A DNA stretch of 64,000 nucleotides from assembly GCA_965204925.1 (NCBI GenBank), contig OZ242021.1, positions 2,108,001 through 2,172,000 of the forward strand, in the 5' to 3' direction. The DNA is from G963663315 sp965204925. Lineage in GTDB: Bacteria > Pseudomonadota > Gammaproteobacteria > Arenicellales > Poriferihabitantaceae. This document shows positions 44,207 to 53,700 of the stretch, in pieces. The notes beneath the pieces were generated by a model that searched no databases, was not told where the DNA came from, and worked only from the letters and a program-made list of their open reading frames with translations. The translations under genes and the position numbers were made by a program. Positions within the stretch are counted from its first letter, which is position 1. Each line of letters starts with the position of its first letter.

Positions 44207-44857
44207 TCAGTGATCGGAAACCGGCCATATACCGAGTACTACCGCGAACTTCGGATGGTCGAAATAATGTATTTCCCCGAATTTCATCCTTCTTTTTTCC
44301 GACAGGAAGTAGTGTTCCGGCAGGTCGGGAGGGGCGGGAGACAGGGTTTCAATCTGTGATCGGGTAGTGGCCGATGTTGCCGCGCCGGACGACAAGGGCG
44401 GCAGTATGTTGTGTACGGGAGTCGGCGAGAATTGCAGATCGATATCGGCATAAATGAGTGAGGTCTTGTAAACCCGAATGAATCCGTAGGGCAGGGGGGT
44501 GTCGACCAGACCTAATGCAATCAGCGGGGCATGCTGATAAACGGCGGATGGCTGTATCCAACTCGCTGTTTTCAGTATACGATGTCCTTTCTGCCTCAAC
44601 CGGCGTCGGGTCTGCTCCAGTCGGCCGAGGGTGGTTTTGCCTTGAAAGTCATGCGCGCGGGATTCCAGCGTTACCATACGCTGCTGTTTGCCGGTGATTT
44701 TCCTGTCGGAAAAATCCCATTTTTCATCCTCGGCGGCATTTGTATTGCCTGCGGCCTGTTCGAACACAATCATTTCGATCGCATAACCCCGCGCCTGGGC
44801 AGTCTGCGAAGCGATTGAAAAGAAAAATAAAATAAACAGGCCGGGCAAATATTTCAT
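44207..44857 (-). CDS. CsiV family protein
   Basis: Exported protein of 216 residues. A signal peptide (about 1-22, ending AQA) precedes the family motif RGYAIEMIVFEQ. The later SWIQPSAVYQHAPLI and the closing KFGEIHYFDHPKFAVVLGIWPV are typical of CsiV, the peptidoglycan-binding protein first described in Vibrio cholerae. It lies 74 bases downstream of mfd on the same strand, a pairing common in gammaproteobacteria, and is tail to tail with mtnP. Confidence 0.82.
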   Translation of the reverse strand: MKYLPGLFILFFFSIASQTAQARGYAIEMIVFEQAAGNTNAAEDEKWDFSDRKITGKQQRMVTLESRAHDFQGKTTLGRLEQTRRRLRQKGHRILKTASWIQPSAVYQHAPLIALGLVDTPLPYGFIRVYKTSLIYADIDLQFSPTPVHNILPPLSSGAATSATTRSQIETLSPAPPDLPEHYFLSEKRRMKFGEIHYFDHPKFAVVLGIWPVSDH

Positions 44858-44931
44858 GCTGTCTGCCGATCCGGTAACAGGATAAAGCCCGATAGTACTT
44901 GATGGGCGGCTTCAAGCCAATGCCGTTCGTG

Positions 44932-47900
44932 CTATTTCCCGTATGTGATCGGCTCCGGTTTTCGGTTTGCGAGTCGCACAGGGGGTTGCTCCTGCGGCGC
45001 TGGTCGGGAGGGCGGGAGGTCGGTGGACAGGACGGTCAGTAGCTGTTCGACAAAATCGAACCGTTTTTCGGGGTCGATCAGGTCGGCAGTGATCCTGAGT
45101 GTATTCGGCCCGGCCAGCTGATATTGCTCGGGACAATTCCGTATCAACGAGAAGACGACAGCCGGATCGAGCGCCGGATTGTTGTGAAATTCAACCAGCC
45201 CGCCCTGCTCGTTGATGTCAATCTTGCTGATACCAAGCCGCTCACTGCATAGTCTGATAGCTGTAATCCTGAACAGGTTTCTGGCCGGGTCCGGCAACAG
45301 GCCAAATCGGTCAATCGCTTCGATTTGCAGTTCCTGCAGCGTTTCCAGGTTTTTCGAGCTTGCAATTCTTTTATAAAATATCAGGCGGGCATGAGCATTG
45401 TCGAGGTAATGAGGAGGAAACAGCGCCGGAACATGTAAATCCGCCTGTGATTGCTTTTCAGGCTGGAGCAGATTGTTCTCGCTTGCAAGGGCGCCGTTCC
45501 TGATCGATGTGACGGCGTCATTGAGGTATTCGTTGTACAGGGAAAATCCAACTTCGTCAATCGCTCCACTTTGGGTCTCGCCCAGTAATTCCCCGGCGCC
45601 GCGAATATCAAGATCATGCGAGGCCAAGGCAAATCCGGCGCCCGGATCGTTCATGGAAACGATGGCGTCAAGGCGTCTCACGGCGTCGTTGCCTATAAGG
45701 TTCCTGTCAGGAATGAGGAGCCAGGCGAATGCCTGGTGATGAGAGCGGCCTACTCTGCCGCGCAACTGATGGAGCTGCGCCAGACCGAAGCGGTCCGCCC
45801 GGTTTATGATTATGGTATTGGCTGAGGGAATGTCGATACCACTTTCAATGATCGTTGAGCATACCAGCAGATTGAAGCGCTGGTGGTAGAAATCCTGCAT
45901 GACTCTTTCTATCTGTGTTTCCGGCATCTGCCCGTGACCAACCGCGATTCTGGCCTCAGGGACCAGTTCCCGCAGTTCTTCGGCCATGGCTTCGATCGTA
46001 CGCACCGTGTTGTGCAAGAAGAAAACCTGGCCGCCGCGTCGAATCTCTCTCTGTACCGCTTCTCGGATCAGTGTCCGGTCCCATTGCCTGACAAAAGTCT
46101 TGATCGACATCCTGTTGGGTGGAGGCGTCGAGATGATCGAGACAGCTCTCATCCCGGCCATGGTCATGTTCAGGGTGCGTGGAATGGGTGTTGCGGTCAG
46201 GGTCAGTATATCGATCCGGCTTCGCAGTCGTTTCAGCCGCTCTTTCTGACGGACACCGAAACGGTGTTCTTCATCAATGATCAACAGTCCCAGGCCGGAG
46301 AAGCGGACATCCTTCTGTAAAAGCCGGTGGGTGCCGATGACAATATCAAGGTTGCCGTTTTCCATGCGAGACAGCGTTTCAGCGGACTGTGCCGCCGTAT
46401 TGAAGCGGGACAGCATTGCGACATTGAGCGGCCAGTCGGCGAAGCGATCAACAAATAGCTGGTAATGCTGTTGTGCGAGCAGGGTGGTCGGGGCCAGCAG
46501 GGCGACCTGTTTCCCGCAATTCGCGACAACAAACGCGGCCCGCAGCGCAACCTCGGTTTTTCCGAAGCCAACATCGCCGCATATCAGTCGATCCATCGGT
46601 TCAGACGATCTCAGGTCCGACATGACTTCTTCGATCACCTGTTTCTGGTCCGCAGTCTCCTCAAATGGAAACCGCTCGGAGAAGCGCTCCATCTCCTGCG
46701 GGCTGATTGTATGACTGGCGCCCTTGCGGGTACGTCTGATCGCTTCCGTCTCTAACAGTTCGGCAGCTACGTCACGCGCCTTTTTCCTGGCGCGTATTTT
46801 CGCTTTTTCCCACTGGCGGGCGCCGAGCCGATGCAATGGGGCGTGTTCTATGGAACTGCCGGTGAATCTGCTGATAGCGTTCAGGGAAATAGCGGGAACA
46901 TATAATTTGTCATTATTCTGATATTCGAGCACGAGGAACTCAGTCTGCTGATCGGCGATATCAAGCGTCTGTAACCCCATGTAGCGCCCGACTCCATGTT
47001 TGATATGGACAACCGGGTCGCCGACGCCCAACTGCTCCAGGGACTTGATTATCGATTCAGGATCGCGGTATTTTTGCTCTCGCCGGCGTCGCTGATAAAC
47101 CTTGTCCGCATATAACTGGCTTTCACAGATAATTTCGATTCCGGCGGTTTCGGACAGAAACCCTCTTTGCAGTGAACCGACTGTAATGGACAATTTGTCA
47201 TGCTCTGTTGACAGGAATGCCTGGAAATTACTGACCGGGTTTGGCGAAATCCGGTTTGCCCTAAGCATACTGTCGAGCGCTTCGCGTCTGCCCGGAGTTT
47301 CAGCGACAACGAGAACTCTGTTCCTTGTCTGACGCAAATGGGAAAGAAGCGCATCGTATGGAGATTTCTTGCGCGGATTTACGGGGAACTGCCGGGTAAA
47401 ACCGCTCGTTGCATGCCAATGATTGCCCGAACTTCCAGTAACCGCCGAATCCTGCAGCCGGATCGTCGGGTACTGTGAGATTTTCGATTGTATCTGGCTG
47501 TAGTCCAGCCAGATTTGCTCCGGCGGCAGTACTTTTCTGAGCGAATTTTCATTGGCGTTACGGTGGCGGTTGTTGACTTCAGTCCAGAAAGCCGAGCAAG
47601 CCGCATTGAATTGCGCCGACAGAACAAATACGGTATCTGTCCGCAGGTACCGGAACAATGTCGTGGTTTTTTCAAAAAAGAGAGGAAAGAAAAATTCAGC
47701 GCCGGCTGGTATCTGCCCTGCTGAAATCTGATTGTAAATATGCTGGGACCCGGGGTCTCCTTCAAATTGCTTGCGAAAAGACGAGCGGAAACGGGCAATA
47801 CCCTCCGCGGTCATCGGGAACTCTCTGGCCGGCAGCAGTTCGATGCGGCTGACCTCGTCGATAGTTCTCTGGGTCTCGGCATCGAACCAGCGGATCGAAT

Positions 47901-48483
47901 CAAGTATGTCATCGAAAAAATCCAGACGAAAGGGCGCTTCGGCTCCCATGGGGAAAACATCGAGCAGCCCGCCCCGAACCGTATATTCTCCAGGCGATAC
48001 TACCTGGTGCACCGATGTGTAGTTGGCATGGTTCAACTGATCCCGCAGTTCATCAATTCGGACTTTGTGACCGACTTCGAGCGAGAATGTGTGGCCGGTG
48101 ACATAGTCCACTGGCGGCAATCTCTGCATGAGGTTGGCAGTCTGTATCAACAGGATAGCGCGCCGCAATTTCGGCAGGGCGCCAAGCAGCCGCAGACGCT
48201 CGGAAAGGATATCCTGATGCGGAGAGAAGACATCATAAGGCAGACATTCCCATCCCGGGAAAACCAGAATCGGTATTTCAGATTGACTCCCGTGAAAGTA
48301 TCCGATTTCAGCTTCGATCATTTCAAGCTGGCGCTGATCCTCGATTACGACGACCAGTGTTCCGTCATATTTGCTGGCCGCTTCACAAAGCGCCATGCCG
48401 ACAGCGGAGCCGTGAAGCCCGCGCCAGGTTATCGTGGCGTCCTTTTTCGGCAGCGGGGGGTCGATTAATCCGGGGGCGAGCAA
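44932..48483 (-). CDS. mfd: Transcription-repair coupling factor Mfd
   Basis: DNA translocase of 1183 residues that removes RNA polymerase stalled at lesions and recruits UvrA. The N-terminal UvrB-like part (GLHGSAVGMAL, VFPGWECLPYDVFSPH) is followed by the RNA polymerase interaction domain (CarD-like, about 500-570, GDPVVHIKHGVGRYMGL). The helicase motifs come next: ICGDVGFGKTEVALRA (Walker A), IIDEEHRFG (DEEH box), the TATPIPRTLNM motif and GRVGRSHHQAFAWLL. The start is TTG 48483, giving MLAPGLIDPPLP; no ATG fits. It is divergent from ispD. Confidence 0.97.
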   Translation of the reverse strand: MLAPGLIDPPLPKKDATITWRGLHGSAVGMALCEAASKYDGTLVVVIEDQRQLEMIEAEIGYFHGSQSEIPILVFPGWECLPYDVFSPHQDILSERLRLLGALPKLRRAILLIQTANLMQRLPPVDYVTGHTFSLEVGHKVRIDELRDQLNHANYTSVHQVVSPGEYTVRGGLLDVFPMGAEAPFRLDFFDDILDSIRWFDAETQRTIDEVSRIELLPAREFPMTAEGIARFRSSFRKQFEGDPGSQHIYNQISAGQIPAGAEFFFPLFFEKTTTLFRYLRTDTVFVLSAQFNAACSAFWTEVNNRHRNANENSLRKVLPPEQIWLDYSQIQSKISQYPTIRLQDSAVTGSSGNHWHATSGFTRQFPVNPRKKSPYDALLSHLRQTRNRVLVVAETPGRREALDSMLRANRISPNPVSNFQAFLSTEHDKLSITVGSLQRGFLSETAGIEIICESQLYADKVYQRRRREQKYRDPESIIKSLEQLGVGDPVVHIKHGVGRYMGLQTLDIADQQTEFLVLEYQNNDKLYVPAISLNAISRFTGSSIEHAPLHRLGARQWEKAKIRARKKARDVAAELLETEAIRRTRKGASHTISPQEMERFSERFPFEETADQKQVIEEVMSDLRSSEPMDRLICGDVGFGKTEVALRAAFVVANCGKQVALLAPTTLLAQQHYQLFVDRFADWPLNVAMLSRFNTAAQSAETLSRMENGNLDIVIGTHRLLQKDVRFSGLGLLIIDEEHRFGVRQKERLKRLRSRIDILTLTATPIPRTLNMTMAGMRAVSIISTPPPNRMSIKTFVRQWDRTLIREAVQREIRRGGQVFFLHNTVRTIEAMAEELRELVPEARIAVGHGQMPETQIERVMQDFYHQRFNLLVCSTIIESGIDIPSANTIIINRADRFGLAQLHQLRGRVGRSHHQAFAWLLIPDRNLIGNDAVRRLDAIVSMNDPGAGFALASHDLDIRGAGELLGETQSGAIDEVGFSLYNEYLNDAVTSIRNGALASENNLLQPEKQSQADLHVPALFPPHYLDNAHARLIFYKRIASSKNLETLQELQIEAIDRFGLLPDPARNLFRITAIRLCSERLGISKIDINEQGGLVEFHNNPALDPAVVFSLIRNCPEQYQLAGPNTLRITADLIDPEKRFDFVEQLLTVLSTDLPPSRPAPQEQPPVRLANRKPEPITYGK

Positions 48484-48575
48484 GGTGTCTCGTACGTTAT
48501 ATCTATGTTAGCCTTGGAAAGCGGGAGTGGATTGTACCGCATGGGTCGACTCTTAACGAAAACGCTACAGATGAA

Positions 48576-49283
48576 ATGACACGAAAACACAGGATATGGG
48601 CGATTGTTCCAGCAGGCGGAACGGGTAGACGTATGAGGGCGGACAAGCCCAAACAGTACCTGTCGGTTTGCGGGCAGCCGATCATCCACCATACCTTGTC
48701 GCGGATTTGCGCCAGTCCGTCGATCGACGGCGTTGTCGTGGGTGTTGCAGATACCGACCATTGGTGGCCGCGTCATTCATTTTCCCATCCCGGTATGCTG
48801 GGAGTTTATGCGGCCGGGGCAGAGCGGGTGGATACCGTTCGAAACGGTCTTGATTATCTTCTTCAATACCGCGGTGTTTCAGAATCCGACTGGGCGTTCG
48901 TGCATGACGCGGTTCGACCCTGTATTCGGCAACAGGATATCCGGCTTCTCGTCGATATTGCGACGAGAAGCCGGAACGGCGCTGTTCTGGGGGAGGACCT
49001 GGTAGACACACTGAAGGTCGCGGATGAAAATGGCGGCATAATCCGTACCGTCCCGTACAACCGGTTTCACAGAGCCTGGACCCCCCAGATGTTCCGTATC
49101 CGGGACCTGGTTGACGGTATTGATGAGAGTCGTTCGCGCGGGGTGAGAGTTACCGATGAGTCCATGGCTGTGGAAGCGATCGGGCTTCGGCCGATGCTGG
49201 TAAGAGGGCATCCTGCCAGCTTCAAGGTAACCACACAGAGTGATCTTGACTTGATCGAAGTTGTTTTGCAGGCGTTTCCGTGA
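48576..49283 (+). CDS. ispD: 2-C-methyl-D-erythritol 4-phosphate cytidylyltransferase
   Basis: Third step of the MEP isoprenoid pathway: joins CMP to methylerythritol phosphate. It is 235 residues. The nucleotide loop is VPAGGTGRRMRADKPKQYL. VHDAVRPCI and TDESMAVE are the substrate- and metal-binding motifs. ATG 48576 is chosen because upstream codons overlap the start of mfd and lack similarity. Its stop overlaps the GTG start of ispF (GTGA). Confidence 0.97.
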   Translation: MTRKHRIWAIVPAGGTGRRMRADKPKQYLSVCGQPIIHHTLSRICASPSIDGVVVGVADTDHWWPRHSFSHPGMLGVYAAGAERVDTVRNGLDYLLQYRGVSESDWAFVHDAVRPCIRQQDIRLLVDIATRSRNGAVLGEDLVDTLKVADENGGIIRTVPYNRFHRAWTPQMFRIRDLVDGIDESRSRGVRVTDESMAVEAIGLRPMLVRGHPASFKVTTQSDLDLIEVVLQAFP

Positions 49284-49771
49284 TCAGAATAGGTACAGGC
49301 TATGACGTCCATGCTCTTAAGAAAGGGCGCAAGTTGATATTGGGCGGGGTTGAAATAAAATGGCCGGTGGGACTGGCCGGACATTCGGATGCGGATGTGT
49401 TGATCCATGCGGTTTGTGACGCATGTCTGGGCGCCTCGGGAGCAGGCGACCTTGGTGTCCACTTCCCGCCTGACGACCAGAAATACAAGGAGGTCGACAG
49501 CCGGAAACTGCTCAGGGAAGTAGCGGCCGGACTCTGTCGGGAACGCTGGACAGTCAGTAATCTCGATTGTACGATTATTGCCGAGAAGCCGAAACTGCTC
49601 CCCTTTATCCCGGCCATGATTACGCATATTGCACAAGACCTCGGGGTTGAGCGGGAGCGGGTCAATGTCAAGGCCGCCACGACCGAGGGACTCGGCTACA
49701 TCGGCAAGGGAAAAGGAATTGCGGCCCAGGCCGTAGTCCTCATAGAGCGCCGGCAAGGCGCCCGCGAATAG
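49280..49771 (+). CDS. ispF: 2-C-methyl-D-erythritol 2,4-cyclodiphosphate synthase
   Basis: Fifth step of the MEP pathway, forming the cyclodiphosphate. It is 163 residues. The zinc-binding GYDVH (Asp9, His11) and GHSDADVLIHAV motifs are intact, as are DLGVHFPPDD, the IIAEKPKL segment and the ATTTEGLG-like AATTEGLGYIGKGKGI. The GTG start overlaps the ispD stop. It is tail to tail with the HIT-family gene across 13 bases. Confidence 0.97.
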   Translation: MIRIGTGYDVHALKKGRKLILGGVEIKWPVGLAGHSDADVLIHAVCDACLGASGAGDLGVHFPPDDQKYKEVDSRKLLREVAAGLCRERWTVSNLDCTIIAEKPKLLPFIPAMITHIAQDLGVERERVNVKAATTEGLGYIGKGKGIAAQAVVLIERRQGARE

Positions 49772-49784
49772 CGGCGCCGGGAAA

Positions 49785-50144
49785 TTACTCTCCGGATTTT
49801 GACAGCATTCTCCCCAGCGGGCGCCCGCCGAGCAAGTGCATATGAAGATGGTAGACTTCCTGCCCCCCATGCCGGCCGCAGTTGATCAATAACCGATAAC
49901 CGTGTTCGGCGATGCCTTCTTCCCGGGCCAGCTTGCGCGCCACTATGAACAGATGCCCGAGAGCGGTCTCGTCCTTTTCTGTAACCTCATTGACTGACGG
50001 AATCGGTTTGTTGGGGACAATCAGGATATGGGTGGGCGCCTGGGGGTGGATATCACGAAATGCGGTGGCCCGGTCATCCTGATACAGGATATCCGCCGGA
50101 ATTTCCTTGTTGATTATTCGGGTAAACAGGGTATGTTCAGTCAT
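49785..50144 (-). CDS. HIT-family nucleotide hydrolase/phosphoramidase (HinT-like)
   Basis: Histidine-triad protein of 119 residues, similar to HinT, which hydrolyses AMP-linked phosphoramidates. The catalytic triad is in YHLHMHLLGGR (H-x-H-x-H). N-terminal FTRIINKEIPADILYQDD and APTHILIVPNKPI are typical. It follows the ChaC-like gene on the minus strand after 32 bases. Confidence 0.93.
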   Translation of the reverse strand: MTEHTLFTRIINKEIPADILYQDDRATAFRDIHPQAPTHILIVPNKPIPSVNEVTEKDETALGHLFIVARKLAREEGIAEHGYRLLINCGRHGGQEVYHLHMHLLGGRPLGRMLSKSGE

Positions 50145-50176
50145 GGTATTTCCAGGGTTGAGGTTGATCGTATTCG

Positions 50177-50755
50177 TCAGGCTGACGAGAGTGTATCGGC
50201 AATCCGGTGAAGATCGGAGTTCCTGATCCCCATCGCATCCAGATGCGCGACGGTGTTGATTATATAGTCGATATTGGTTCCGCTCGGGCCGCTGGCATGC
50301 CTGATAACGTTTACTTTTTGCTCCAGTGGCATTTCCGGAGCAAACTGGGGATGGTCCGTTCTGGAAGCGAACGTTAGAGCCGTAACAACGCGCTCGCTTT
50401 CAAGGTAAACCGGTTTGACGACAGGCCTGTAGGCGTCACTGACCATTTCCCGCTCATAGAGATAATCCAGCTTCGCGTCCCGGTCTTCGTCTGTGAGCCG
50501 AAAAGCCACCCCGTTACACGATCCCCCCGCCGCCAGCCCAAGCACCAGTCCCGGTCTTTCCGCGGTTCCCCGGTATTTGTGCGACCACAGGCAGAGTCTG
50601 CGGTGAAGCCCGAAAATCCTCGCCGGACTGCATTCTTCGTATGCAAATCCGGGGTTCCACATCAACGAGCCGTATCCGAACACCCACAGGTCATGCTCCG
50701 GGAGTTCGATATTGGCGTTACTGAAATGGTTGGTCATTGCCGGGCCGTGAAACAT
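50177..50755 (-). CDS. ChaC-like gamma-glutamylcyclotransferase
   Basis: Predicted glutathione-specific gamma-glutamylcyclotransferase of 192 residues (ChaC family), which degrades glutathione to 5-oxoproline and Cys-Gly. The hallmark VFGYGSLMWNPGF (about 25-37) forms the substrate loop, and the catalytic acid is the Glu in LYEREM (about 100-105). The ATG at 50755 shares a base with the stop of gdhB (TGATG). A second Met at residue 7 is possible. Co-transcription with NAD-glutamate dehydrogenase is notable, since both act on glutamate metabolism. Confidence 0.9.
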   Translation of the reverse strand: MFHGPAMTNHFSNANIELPEHDLWVFGYGSLMWNPGFAYEECSPARIFGLHRRLCLWSHKYRGTAERPGLVLGLAAGGSCNGVAFRLTDEDRDAKLDYLYEREMVSDAYRPVVKPVYLESERVVTALTFASRTDHPQFAPEMPLEQKVNVIRHASGPSGTNIDYIINTVAHLDAMGIRNSDLHRIADTLSSA

Positions 50756-53700
50756 CAGGCAGAATTGCGAAGCTGTCCCAGTTCGCTGACAAGAACCGAA
50801 AGCATGGACATGTCGATCGCGGTTTCCTTCCTGAGGTCTTCTGTCATTGATTTCAGTTTCCTGATTGCACCACGATTTTTCTTCTTCCAGATCGACAGCG
50901 CCGCTTCCGGATTATCCGTAGTGGACTGCCTGCTGATCATCGAAGCAATGTCCGCCTGATGATTGCGCAGGTCGGTGGACAGGCTGAACTTCGACCGCTC
51001 GTGCCAGATGTTATTCACTTTCATCGTTGAAATACGGTTTTGTAACCAGGACAAGCCGAGACTTCTGATCATCCCGAAGTAGATCCTGCCTATGGATTCC
51101 ACCGGCCGTCCGCACTCCAGCGCGATCTCTATGATGTCGAAGCCGTTAACGAGAGTTACGCGGGCCGAGACCTCGTGGGCCAGCTCTGCAGGCAGTCCTT
51201 TTTGCATCAGATTGTCAAGCCGGGTGCGGTATCGTTTATCGTTATTACCGACTACCGATGCGGTATTCCCGATCAGCGTGTTGAAGCAGCCGCTGAAGCG
51301 ATTGACCAGGGGGCCGATCTCGAAAGCGCTTGATATCGTTGTGTGTCGAAGCAACCAGATTATTGAAGACTCGATAGCATACGTTAAATAATTAAAGCAT
51401 TGCATCTGTATGTCCGTATCGACCTGATTGTCCAGCTCCTGGATTTGTGCAAAAAGCCGCTCGTTGTCGGTGATATCCCTTACGGCAATCCAGCATGCGA
51501 CGATCCGGTCGGGCGGAGCGCCGGTCAGGTCGGCCAGCTTGAGATGGAACGTGGCGCCCATCGTGCCGACCAGATTGTTGGTGACTTGTGTGGAAATTAT
51601 CTCCCGTTTGAGACGGTGGCGCTGGATTTGACTGCTGTATGTTTCGCTGAGCAGCGAAGGGAAGTATTGGATAATCTCACGCTCAAGCCAGGGCGCATCC
51701 GGCAAAATCGAGTCGAGCAAGGTCTGATAAAGGTCCATTTTACTGTAGGACAGCAGTACCGCGAGCTCTGGCCGGGTGAGATAATTTCCCGCTTCAAAGC
51801 GGTCGGCCAAGGCTGTCTCATCGGGCAGAAATTCAAGCGCCCTGTTCAACAGCCCTTTGTCTTCCAGTATTTTGATAGCCCGCATTTGCTCCGGCATGAG
51901 TCCCGCCCGAAAGGAGGTTTCCAGGCTCAGAATCTGTGTTTGCAGGTAATTGTTCGATAACACGAGGTCGGCGACCCGGTCCTCCATTTCCGCAAGCAGG
52001 GTATTGCGCTGTGATACCGTGAGGTTGCCTTCCTGTATCTGTGCGTTCAACAGGATTTTTATGTTTACCTCATGGTCTGATGTATCGACTCCGGCAGAGT
52101 TGTCGATCGCATCGGTGTAGCATAATCCGTCGTTCAAACTGAATTCTATGCGGGCAAGCTGGGTCATGCCCAGATTTCCGCCTTCTCCAATGACCCGGCA
52201 GCGCAGGTCGCAAGCGTCTATACGCACACTGTCATTGTTCCTGTCCTGGGCATTGTTATGTGATTCAGAAGAGGATTTGACATACGTGCCAATGCCCCCG
52301 TTCCATAATAATTCGACGTCCGCTTTCAGAATCAGGCTGATCAAACCGTCCGGGGGGCAGGAATCAAGATTCGTGTCCAGCAGTTTTTTTGCCTGTCCGG
52401 AGAGCCTGATTGATTTTTCACTTCTGGAGAATACCCCGCCTCCCGCCGAAATCAGATCCTGATCGTAATCGGCCCAGGATGAGCGCGGCAATTCAAACAA
52501 CCGTTTGCGTTCCCGATAACTGGATTCGGGGTCAGGGTCGGGGTCGATGAAGATGTGCTGATGATTGAATGCAGCGACCAGTCGGGTCTGTTTCGACAGC
52601 AACATGCCGTTGCCGAACACATCGCCGGACATATCCCCGATACCGACAACGGTAAAAGGACTGGACTGGATATTCTTGCCTAGTTCCCGAAAATGTCTTT
52701 TTACCGATTCCCAGGCTCCCCTTGCGGTAATCCCCATTTTTTTATGGTCATATCCTGCTGAACCGCCGGAAGCGAACGCGTCTGTGAGCCAGAAATCGTA
52801 TTGTTCGGAAATCCGGTTGGCGATGTCGGAAAACGTTGCAGTTCCCTTGTCGGCTGCGACTACCAGGTAAGGGTCGTCTCCATCCAGTCGAACTACATTG
52901 TCAGGCGGGACGACTTCCGTTCCGGACAAGTTGTCTGTAATGTCAAGCAGGCCTTTGATGAATATCCTGTAGCAGCTGGTCACTTCCTTCAGGGTTTCTC
53001 CGGGTTTTGCCTTATGCAGCTGCCTGGCGACAAATCCGCCTTTGGAACCGACCGGTACGATCACTGCGTTTTTTACCTGCTGCGCTTTCACCAGGCCGAG
53101 GACTTCCGTTCTGAAGTCTTCCGGCCGTTCGGACCAGCGCAAACCGCCGCGCGCCACCTTGCCGCCGCGCAGATGAACCCCTTCAACGCGGGGCGAGTAT
53201 ACGAATATTTCGTATTCGGGAGCCGGTTCCGGGATGCGGGGGATCGTACGCGAGCTGAACTTGAACGAAATCCAGCTTTTTGGTCCACCGCCTGCGTCCG
53301 GTTGAAAGTAGTTCGTCCGTCGGGTCGCAGCCACCACATCAAGAAGCGCACGGATAATCCTCTCCTCGTCCAGTGTGCCTGCTCCTTCCAGCAATCCCTT
53401 GATCTCGGTGTTCAGACTCTCCGGGATTGTGTTCCCGCAGCCGGCATGAGCGGGGTTGAATTTGTTGTCGAATAACCGGACTACACAGACGACGAGGCGG
53501 GGATTACGGGTCAATGCGTCGATGATGTAGCCCTCGCTGTATCTCAGTCTGATTTGTTTCAGATAGCGATAATAGGCGCGGATCATGCTGATTTCACGCC
53601 AGGTCAGTCCCGCCAGCAGGGTCAAACGATTGAATCCGTCGTTCTCGATAGCGCCGCTCCAGCATTGGACGAACGTTGATTCGAAACGCTCCGTATTGCT